DNA of 21,789 bases from Patescibacteria group bacterium (GTDB taxonomy: Bacteria > Patescibacteriota > Minisyncoccia > CAIUEV01 > JAHKAQ01). Position 1 is the first letter of the stretch. Each line of letters opens with the position of its first letter. Below the pieces are notes generated by a model, which was given only the letters and a program-made list of their open reading frames with translations, was not told where the DNA came from and searched no databases. This document shows positions 15,646-20,951 of the stretch, in pieces. Position numbers and translations under genes: made by a program. Location of the stretch: NCBI GenBank assembly GCA_018825765.1, contig JAHKAQ010000091.1, positions 1 through 21,789 of the forward strand, written 5' to 3'.

Positions 15646-16029
15646 TTAGTCTTTTTCTTTCTCTTTTTCAAGCTCTCTTGCCTGCTTGTCTTTTTCCTCA
15701 ATGTCTTTTATTAGTCTCTGCGCCTCGGCGTAGAGTTCATTTTGGGGCGTTATTCTCTGCGCCTGTTTCCTGGATTCTCTTAATAATTTACGTGTTTTTT
15801 CCGTGTCTTTGTAAATAAAAGCGCTTTGGGCCTCCTCGTATTTTTCCAGCGCTTCTTGCAAATAAGCTTTATAATCCGGTTCAGATTGAGCCGTGTCTCT
15901 CTTTTGGATCGGCCCGCGAGTAATTAAATAACAGGCTCTGACTGCTATCACAGAAAAAATAAGAGCCGTTCCAATAATAATTATTTTTCGCTCTATACTC
16001 GCCTGGTCTAATTTTGTTTTTAAGGCCAT
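15646..16029 (-). CDS. Single-pass membrane protein with long helical tail, unknown function
   Basis: 127 residues, family not recognised. A basic N-terminus is followed by one hydrophobic segment (about 15-37, IIIIGTALIFSVIAV). The rest is strongly helical and charged: YKAYLQEALEKYEEAQSAFIYKDTEKTRKLLRESRKQ resembles a single TPR-like helical pair, and the C-terminus is a Lys/Glu-rich coiled coil. The segment may be a signal anchor with the helical tail outside; the charge distribution (basic before, RGPIQKR after) does not settle the orientation. It lies between rplL, which faces it, and a tRNA on the same strand. No Shine-Dalgarno before the ATG. Confidence 0.7.
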   Translation of the reverse strand: MALKTKLDQASIERKIIIIGTALIFSVIAVRACYLITRGPIQKRDTAQSEPDYKAYLQEALEKYEEAQSAFIYKDTEKTRKLLRESRKQAQRITPQNELYAEAQRLIKDIEEKDKQARELEKEKEKD

Positions 16030-16057
16030 TTTGATTTTGGTCTTTAGGTGATTTTTG

Positions 16058-16129
16058 TGGGCCCGGCAGGGATCGAACCTGCGACCAATCGGTTATGAGC
16101 CGAGCGCTCTACCACTGAGCTACGGGCCC
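16058..16129 (-). tRNA. tRNA with CAT anticodon (Met, or Ile if modified)
   Basis: Read on the minus strand: acceptor GGGCCCG with CGGGCCC, D arm GCTC/GAGC, anticodon stem CTCGG/CCGAT around loop CTCATAA, and T arm GCAGG-TTCGATC-CCTGC. The discriminator is A and CCA is not encoded. The CAT anticodon could be elongator methionine or lysidine-modified isoleucine; initiator is unlikely because the first acceptor pair G-C is matched. I cannot separate Met from Ile by eye. Confidence 0.92.
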
Positions 16130-16203
16130 GAAATAAACAAAAATAACAATTCAATATTGTTTATCTCATCATATCAGAAAATCCAGGTTTTTCAATTTTT
16201 TAT

Positions 16204-16234
16204 AAGGAGTGTATTGCAAAAGGAGTCTATTGCA
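16204..16234. repeat. Two tandem near-identical 15-mers
   Basis: AAGGAGTGTATTGCA (16204-16218) and AAGGAGTCTATTGCA (16220-16234) differ at one base and repeat with a 16-base period. The second copy is one arm of the adjacent terminator. Confidence 0.85.
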
Positions 16235-16262
16235 GCAGAAATATTATTCGGCAACAGACCCC
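16222..16262 (-). terminator. Hairpin terminator after the GDH/RNHCP gene group
   Basis: On the minus strand GGGGTCTGTTGC (16262-16251) pairs over all 12 positions, including two G-U pairs, with GCAATAGACTCC (16233-16222) across a 17-base loop, and TTTT follows. It begins 9 bases after the stop of the 105-residue gene. The 3' arm is duplicated downstream (16217-16206) with one change. Confidence 0.65.
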
Positions 16263-16271
16263 TTGCATTTG

Positions 16272-16589
16272 TCAAGGAAGAGGTATATTAAAGACCTTGT
16301 ATACCTCCTCCATAATTTTTATCGCCTCAGCTCTTGACATAAGGCTGAAGCGCTGAAAATAAGTGTTTCTCTCCGGCATCGGGCAGATGAACCGGAGATA
16401 AGCCCCTAACAGCTCCAGAGCCTTCTCCTCCTCTCTTATCCTCCTTATCAGTTCCCCCTGGGTTATTCTTCTCTCAAATTCCCTGCAGAGGCCAAGGAAA
16501 AGCCTCTCCTCTTCCTCTCTCATCCTGCTCTTTTCAATAACCGGGTTCGCCTGCCCCGGATCAAATTTTATTTCCCCTATGTCTCTCAT
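16272..16589 (-). CDS. Small helical protein of unknown function, foreign-looking codon use
   Basis: 105 residues, not recognised. Mostly helical with many Glu and Arg residues (REEEERLFLGLCREFERRI, then RRIREEEKALELLGAYL). Its ATG overlaps the stop of the RNHCP gene (ATGA), and AGGAGG stands 5 bases before it, the only strong Shine-Dalgarno in the window, so translation is probably coupled. Codon choice differs from neighbours: Glu is mostly GAG and Arg mostly AGA or AGG, while surrounding genes prefer GAA. The stop is TGA. No membrane or secretion signal. The unusual codons and small size suggest a recent acquisition; the function is unknown. Confidence 0.65.
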   Translation of the reverse strand: MRDIGEIKFDPGQANPVIEKSRMREEEERLFLGLCREFERRITQGELIRRIREEEKALELLGAYLRFICPMPERNTYFQRFSLMSRAEAIKIMEEVYKVFNIPLP

Positions 16590-17062
16590 TTCTTCCTCCT
16601 TTTTTCTCCAAAAAGCTGCCTTTTTACCCTCTCCTCATCCTCTTTCCCCAAAACCTCCACTCCTCCTTTCTTTATTTTTCTAACGAGCTCTGAATCTCCA
16701 TTATTTCTAAAATTTACCAGCTCCATTATTTTATCCGTCCTGTCATCTCCGGCCAATCGATTCAGCGAAATTTTGCCGCATTTTTGGCAAACATGCACCA
16801 GCATCAATTCGCCTTGGCGCGACTTGCCGTATTTATCCGGAGCGCTTTTTTTAAAACAAAGCCCCGAGGCCGGCATTTTGCCTTGACAAACCGCCTTTCT
16901 ATCACCCGGAAGAACAGCGTCCACGTGCTTAGAGAAAAGACAATCCGGACAATGATTTCGGTTTTTCACCCCGGCCTCCAGGCCTTGGCTTACCCGTTTC
17001 CCGCAAAAATCACAATCAAAGCCCTTGTCCTTTGTTATTTTTTGCCCAGTGTTTTTCTCCAT
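16586..17062 (-). CDS. RNHCP-domain zinc-ribbon protein
   Basis: 158 residues. The name-giving motif RNHCPDCL is at 35-42, preceded by C17-x2-C20 and followed by SKHVDAVLPGDRKAVCQGKM and a second pair C92-x2-C95 with NRLAGDD at 101-107. This is the RNHCP domain, a Cys-rich, probably zinc-binding module whose biochemical role is not established. The C-terminal 45 residues are charged. The first 28 bases overlap the end of glutamate dehydrogenase, and the last bases overlap the start of the next gene, so the three appear transcribed together. The start is the first ATG in the frame that keeps the C17/C20 pair. Confidence 0.8.
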   Translation of the reverse strand: MEKNTGQKITKDKGFDCDFCGKRVSQGLEAGVKNRNHCPDCLFSKHVDAVLPGDRKAVCQGKMPASGLCFKKSAPDKYGKSRQGELMLVHVCQKCGKISLNRLAGDDRTDKIMELVNFRNNGDSELVRKIKKGGVEVLGKEDEERVKRQLFGEKRRKK

Positions 17063-18291
17063 GCCTGCCTTAATTTTTCAAGCGAAACCATAAAAGCCGC
17101 GGTTCTAAGATCGGTTTCTCTTCGCCGCCCCATATTCCATACTTTTGTAAAAGCCTCCTCCATAAGCTTTTTTAATTTATCAAACACCTGCTTCTCCTTT
17201 AAATATTTTGCGCTCAAATTCTGTTCCCATTCAAAATAACTTACCGCCACGCCGCCGGCGTTGGCCAAAACATCCGGCACCACTAAAATCTTTTTTCTAA
17301 AAAAAATCCGGTCCGCTTCCGGCGTAGTGGGCCCGTTGGCCAGCTCCAGCACGCAATCCGCCTTTATCTTTTTCGCGTTTTTTGAAGTCAGCTGACTTTC
17401 CAGCGCGGCCGGGATTAAAATATCAACCTTAAGCTCTAAAAGCTCTTTGTTAGTTATGTTTTTCGCGCCAGAAAAATTCCTTACCTGTCCTGTTTTTATT
17501 TTATGTTTTTCCAGTTTCGTTATATCTAAACCATCGCCTGAAAAAATACCGCCCCTTGAGTCTGAAACAGCCTTCACTTTCAAGCCATTCTTAAAACACA
17601 AATCAGCCATAACCGCGCCCGCGTTGCCAAATCCCTGAATAGCTACGGTTGTTTGCTTGGGATTTTTCTTAAGTCTTTTCAATACCTTCTCCAGCACAAA
17701 AAAACCGCCCATGGCCGTCGCCCGGTCGCGCCCCTGACTGCCGCCTTTATTTAAAGGCTTTCCCGTTACCACAGCCAGTTTCTCATTTTTTCCTACCCTG
17801 GCGCCCTTTATTTTCGAATATTCATCCACTATCCAGCTCATAACCCGCGCGTCTGTGTACACGTCCGGCGCCGGCACGTCCGTATAAGCGCCGATGTTAT
17901 TCCCAAGCGCCCTGGTGAAAGAGCGGGTCAGCCGCTCCAGTTCTTTTTTACTCAATTTTTTCGGGTCAACCGTTATTCCTCCTTTGCCTCCGCCCATGGG
18001 TATTCCAACAACCGAACATTTTATAGTCATCCAAAAAGCTAAAGCCTTTACCTCACGCAAATCAACCGCGGGGAAATAACGCAAACCCCCTTTATATGGT
18101 CCGGCCCAGTTATTATGCTCCACCCGGTAGCCCTGAAAAATTTTTAAACTGCCATCATCCATCTGAACCGGAACCTTAACTTGAATTATTTTATCCGGCA
18201 CTTCCAAAAGCCTTGAAACATCCGGCTCAAGCTTCATGATTCCGGCCGCTCTTTTTAATTGCTTTAGAGCATTGTCAAAAGCACTGTTCAT
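17035..18291 (-). CDS. gdhA: Glutamate dehydrogenase (Glu/Leu/Phe/Val family)
   Basis: 418 residues, the usual length of the hexameric bacterial/archaeal form. The substrate domain has GGLRYFP at 68-73, Lys91 in MTIKCSVVGIP, Lys103 in GGGKGG, and catalytic Asp143 in PAPDVYT. The nucleotide domain has GFGNAG at 220-225, and SDSRGG at 243-248 follows the second strand, where an acidic residue usually favours NAD. NGPTTPEAD and DVLANAGGVAVSYFEW are typical late motifs. It interconverts glutamate and 2-oxoglutarate plus ammonia, linking carbon and nitrogen metabolism. Leucine or phenylalanine dehydrogenase is less likely because those are shorter (about 360). It may be read through from the upstream tRNA promoter; no separate promoter is obvious in the 46 bases before it. 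Confidence 0.92.
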   Translation of the reverse strand: MNSAFDNALKQLKRAAGIMKLEPDVSRLLEVPDKIIQVKVPVQMDDGSLKIFQGYRVEHNNWAGPYKGGLRYFPAVDLREVKALAFWMTIKCSVVGIPMGGGKGGITVDPKKLSKKELERLTRSFTRALGNNIGAYTDVPAPDVYTDARVMSWIVDEYSKIKGARVGKNEKLAVVTGKPLNKGGSQGRDRATAMGGFFVLEKVLKRLKKNPKQTTVAIQGFGNAGAVMADLCFKNGLKVKAVSDSRGGIFSGDGLDITKLEKHKIKTGQVRNFSGAKNITNKELLELKVDILIPAALESQLTSKNAKKIKADCVLELANGPTTPEADRIFFRKKILVVPDVLANAGGVAVSYFEWEQNLSAKYLKEKQVFDKLKKLMEEAFTKVWNMGRRRETDLRTAAFMVSLEKLRQAWRKTLGKK

Positions 18292-18337
18292 GATATTTTG
18301 TTAATTTTGAGTGTTTGAAAAGTTTAATCCTGTTTGG

Positions 18338-18412
18338 TGGGCGCTGAGGGAGTCGAACCCCCGGCCTACTGGGTGTAAACCAGTCGCTCTAAACCAACTG
18401 AGCTAAGCGCCC
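18338..18412 (-). tRNA. tRNA-Val (anticodon TAC)
   Basis: Read on the minus strand: acceptor GGGCGCT with AGCGCCC, D arm GCTC/GAGC, anticodon stem ACTGG/CCAGT around TTTACAC, and T arm GGGGG/CCCTC around TTCGACT with one G-U pair. The discriminator is A, and CCA is encoded at 18337-18335. It stands about 260 bases downstream of tRNA-Lys, with a repeat between them. Confidence 0.94.
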
Positions 18413-18417
18413 TTTTA

Positions 18418-18493
18418 TTCGATTCTCCTCCGCGTTAACTAAAACCTTACCCCCAACAAGTTGCGGTTAAAGTACTGGTGGGTGCAGAGGGAA
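18418..18493. repeat. 76-bp direct repeat, copy 1 (with tRNA-Lys 3' fragment)
   Basis: Identical to 18613-18688, offset 195 bases. Its last 18 bases (18476-18493) are a copy of the tRNA-Lys 3' end, including CCA, the discriminator and the 3' acceptor strand, without the rest of the tRNA. It starts at TTCGATTC, immediately beyond tRNA-Val. Confidence 0.95.
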
Positions 18494-18612
18494 ATCTTAC
18501 TGCTCGCTCGCTTTTGGCTCGCTGCGCTTTGGAAACCCACGGTTTCCAACGACCGGCTATGCCGGTCTATCTTCCTTCACGGGAAAACTACGTTTTCCCG
18601 ACCCCTTTCCTG
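18494..18612. other. Insert between the repeats with three triloop hairpins
   Basis: 119 bases without a credible gene. Three perfect stems with 3-base loops follow one another: TTGGAAACC/GGTTTCCAA (18529-18549, loop CAC), GACCGGC/GCCGGTC (18551-18567, loop TAT) and CGGGAAAAC/GTTTTCCCG (18580-18600, loop TAC). Before them are two related GC-rich words, GCTCGCTCGC (18502-18511) and GCTCGCTGCGC (18517-18527). The function is unknown. Confidence 0.9.
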
Positions 18613-18688
18613 TTCGATTCTCCTCCGCGTTAACTAAAACCTTACCCCCAACAAGTTGCGGTTAAAGTACTGGTGGGTGCAGAGGGAA
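18613..18688. repeat. 76-bp direct repeat, copy 2 (joined to the intact tRNA-Lys)
   Basis: Identical to 18418-18493. The right-hand 18 bases (18671-18688) are the genuine 3' end of tRNA-Lys, and the other 58 are its 3' flank. The outer edges carry TTCGATTCTCCTC on the left and, just inside the tRNA, its near reverse complement GAGGGAATCGAA, so the copy is bounded by imperfect inverted T-arm sequence. Confidence 0.95.
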
Positions 18689-18747
18689 TCGAACCCCCGA
18701 CCAATGGCTTAAAAGGCCACTGCTCTACCTAGCTGAGCTATACACCC
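18674..18747 (-). tRNA. tRNA-Lys (anticodon TTT)
   Basis: Read on the minus strand: acceptor GGGTGTA with TGCACCC, D arm GCTC/GAGC, anticodon stem GTGGC/GCCAT around CTTTTAA, and T arm GGGGG/CCCTC around TTCGATT. The discriminator is A, and CCA is encoded at 18673-18671. The last 18 bases, CCA included, belong to the 76-bp repeat. Confidence 0.95.
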
Positions 18748-18756
18748 AATTCTAAA

Positions 18757-18780
18757 ACCAAAGACACGTTCATCTTTGGT
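18757..18780. terminator. Hairpin between the tRNA promoter and tRNA-Lys
   Basis: ACCAAAGA (18757-18764) and TCTTTGGT (18773-18780) pair over 8 bases around an 8-base loop. On the plus strand it is followed by G and seven Ts, the better terminator reading, although no plus-strand gene runs into it. On the minus strand only TTTT follows, and there it would lie in the tRNA-Lys leader or end the priA message. Confidence 0.5.
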
Positions 18781-18802
18781 GTTTTTTTATTCTTATTCTA
18801 CG

Positions 18803-18830
18803 ATTATATAATAATTTAGCCGTTGGTCAA
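18803..18830 (-). promoter_or_regulatory. Predicted promoter of tRNA-Lys and downstream genes
   Basis: On the minus strand TTGACC (18830-18825) and TATAAT (18808-18803) are separated by 16 bases, just after the priA stop. A start near 18796 gives about 50 bases of leader before tRNA-Lys. Confidence 0.65.
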
Positions 18831-18845
18831 TTAAATTATGTTAAA

Positions 18846-20837
18846 TTATATAAGTCCTTCGCTCTCCACATCTATCACCACCCCCTCTGAAACCGCGGTT
18901 TCTATTATCTCCTTTCTCTTCTCTGCCTCAAGCTTCGCGTCCAGTTTCAACCCCACGACAAGAAGATACACGAATTTATCCCGCTTCTTCAAAGGATATC
19001 CCGGATAAATCCCTCCGTTATAGGCCACGGACTTTTCCCAAAAACCTCCGCTCTTACGCTTTAATATGTTAAATATTTTTTTTAGCTTATTCTTAGCCGT
19101 CTGTTCGTCTTTATCGCGCGCTATAAATTTTATCAGTCTGGAGAAAGGCGGCAGATTTTCTATTTTTCGGTATTTTAATTCCCATTTATTCAGTTTCAAA
19201 AAATCACCGCCCAGCGCCCATCTCATAGCCTTATTTTTTGGATATTTAGTCTGCGCTAAAACCTGGTATTGCCTCGACATAACTTGGGAAAAATCCTGAA
19301 ATCTACGCTCCGAAGCGGTAAAATCAGGAATAAACAAAGTTTTATCCGCGTTGATAAAAATCACCGCGCCTGTATTCGGATTAAACCTGGCCAGCCGCAA
19401 ACAGGCCACGCTCCCGATCACAATTCCTCCTTTAATTGTCAGGGCTATCTGTTCGGTCTTTGTTCGGAAATTTCCTTTTTTTTCATCGTTTATCACTACA
19501 ATAGGCATGCCCGGGAAAAGTTTTTTTAATTCATTATTCAGCCTTTCCGTGCCAATGCCCACCATGCGTATAATTGGATTCCTGCATTTCGGACATTGAA
19601 CCGGAAACTCCCTTTGTCTGTTGCAGACCGGGCAATTAAGCTTACCCTGGCTGGTTGAATAGTAATTCACTAAACAGCGCGGACATTTAGGAATATAGCC
19701 GCAATCCCGGCAATAATAAGCTGAAGAAATACCTTTTTGAGCCGTTCCTAAAAAGATTGTGCGTGCTTTGGCTAAATTTTCCCCTGTTACCTTTAAAACT
19801 TCTTCAGTTATTACGCGGGATCCCGCGTAATTATTTTTCTCCCCGGCGTCCACAATATGAGCGTCTAAAATCCAGGCCTTTTCCTTTAATATTTTCTGTT
19901 CAGGCGAATTATCCCGAATCACCGCCTGCTTTTTGTTGAAAAAATAATAATCCTTCACATCAGGGCTGTTAGTTCCCCATATTACGGGGCAGTCAAAATA
20001 ATCAGGCATTCTTTGGGCTATCCAGCGCGCGTCATACCGCGGATTCATGTCCCATTGCTTGAAGGATTTGTCATGCGCTTCATCTATTATTACCAATCCT
20101 AAATCACGAAAAGACCCAAAAACAGCCGATCTGGTCCCGATAATTATTTTCTTTTTCCCGCTTCGCATATCCTCCCATGCCTTATAATATTGCCCCTTGG
20201 CCTGATTTTTATCAAAGACAGCCAGTTTCCCGCTTCCAAAAACCTCTAAAAAAAGACGATTATAAGCGTGGAGTAAAAATAAATCAGGCACTAAAAAAAG
20301 CGCCTGTTTTTCCTGTTTTATAGCCCAACTTATTAGATATAGATAAACATTTATTCGATCGCTTGAAATAAACAACCATTCCGGCTTGGTTTTTATTTTA
20401 TCAATTATTGTTTTTGCCTGTTGGATTTCCCGTTTGTCTATTCTAAAACTTCCAGACCCGGCCACGGTCTTTTCGAAAACCGAACTGGCCCGTGTTTTTT
20501 GGGGAATTCCAATTTTTAAAAATAAAGCCAGCGAAGCCCAATAATGACGAGCCGTCCTTTTTAGAAGTTTTAACTGCCAGCGGCTTAAGCTTTTTTTCTC
20601 AATAATCTTTATTATTCCTTTTATTTTTCTCTGTCCTGTTTTTTCTCTTTCTGATTCTTTTGAAGCCTTCTCTCTGCCCATCACAATCCCGGCTGTTTTT
20701 CTGTTTCTAAAATCCACCAAAACCAAATCCCCGTTTTCAAACTTTATTTTAGAGCTATAAGTAAAAACCTGATTTATCGAAGCCGGCAGGCGAAGCAGGG
20801 GAGTTATTTTATAGAGATAAAGAGCTTTTTTTTTCAT
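18846..20837 (-). CDS. priA: PriA-like primosomal protein N' with degenerate helicase motifs
   Basis: 663 residues (E. coli PriA is about 730). The architecture is PriA: an N-terminal DNA-binding region, a helicase lobe with GTRSAVF at 234-240 and the DEAH box at 252-255, a Cys-rich zinc insert with eight cysteines (376, 379, 385, 388, 402, 405, 415, 418), GIGTERLNNEL at 427-437, and INADKTLFIPDFTASERRF at 495-513. The Walker A loop, GxTGSGKT in the family, reads FISSDRINVYL at 156-166 with no Gly-Lys-Thr. The motif V region (GTQM.KGHDF) is GSVACLRLARF at 475-485, and GRAGR is MSRQY at 520-524. ATP-driven unwinding is therefore unlikely, while a role in replisome assembly may persist. The frame is intact and the residues look normal elsewhere, so it is not a pseudogene by sequence. 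Confidence 0.85.
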   Translation of the reverse strand: MKKKALYLYKITPLLRLPASINQVFTYSSKIKFENGDLVLVDFRNRKTAGIVMGREKASKESEREKTGQRKIKGIIKIIEKKSLSRWQLKLLKRTARHYWASLALFLKIGIPQKTRASSVFEKTVAGSGSFRIDKREIQQAKTIIDKIKTKPEWLFISSDRINVYLYLISWAIKQEKQALFLVPDLFLLHAYNRLFLEVFGSGKLAVFDKNQAKGQYYKAWEDMRSGKKKIIIGTRSAVFGSFRDLGLVIIDEAHDKSFKQWDMNPRYDARWIAQRMPDYFDCPVIWGTNSPDVKDYYFFNKKQAVIRDNSPEQKILKEKAWILDAHIVDAGEKNNYAGSRVITEEVLKVTGENLAKARTIFLGTAQKGISSAYYCRDCGYIPKCPRCLVNYYSTSQGKLNCPVCNRQREFPVQCPKCRNPIIRMVGIGTERLNNELKKLFPGMPIVVINDEKKGNFRTKTEQIALTIKGGIVIGSVACLRLARFNPNTGAVIFINADKTLFIPDFTASERRFQDFSQVMSRQYQVLAQTKYPKNKAMRWALGGDFLKLNKWELKYRKIENLPPFSRLIKFIARDKDEQTAKNKLKKIFNILKRKSGGFWEKSVAYNGGIYPGYPLKKRDKFVYLLVVGLKLDAKLEAEKRKEIIETAVSEGVVIDVESEGLI
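19810..19831. repeat. 22-bp perfect palindrome inside priA
   Basis: ATTACGCGGGA is followed directly by its exact reverse complement TCCCGCGTAAT, centred on GGATCC. It encodes residues around YAGSRVI (337-343) of the PriA-like protein, between the helicase lobes. Confidence 0.9.
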
Positions 20838-20912
20838 TTATTTTGAGGTTTGCTTAGCAGTCATCTAAAGTTATTAAAGCAGTAACAAAACACAAAAGCA
20901 ATTTCATAATAC

Positions 20913-20942
20913 TTGGAAAAAAAACCATAATTAGGCTAAAAT
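20913..20942 (+). promoter_or_regulatory. Possible promoter of the glycosyltransferase gene
   Basis: TTGGAA (20913-20918) and TAAAAT (20937-20942) are separated by 18 bases. The ATG at 20952 is only 9 bases after the -10, so the message would be nearly leaderless. Confidence 0.4.
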
Positions 20943-20951
20943 AAAAACACC

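Noticed and set aside
16204..16234. CRISPR-like tandem repeat
   Set aside because: Only two units with no spacer and a direct role as a terminator arm; no cas genes.
16055..16291. Plus-strand open frame starting MWARQGSNLRPIGYEPSALPLSYGP
   Set aside because: This is the translated complement of the CAT-anticodon tRNA, a well-known false protein pattern.
14038..17000. Recoding of TGA as glycine, as in Gracilibacteria
   Set aside because: map, the RNHCP gene and the 105-residue gene end at TGA at sensible family lengths, and no conserved frame crosses an internal TGA.
16784..17239. Plus-strand frame of 151 codons
   Set aside because: It is antisense to the RNHCP gene and the end of glutamate dehydrogenase, both well supported by motifs.
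18418..18688. Integrated genetic element with attachment sites
   Set aside because: The tRNA 3'-end duplication looks like att sites, but the interval is 119 bases without any gene or integrase, so I report it as an unexplained repeat instead of an integration.
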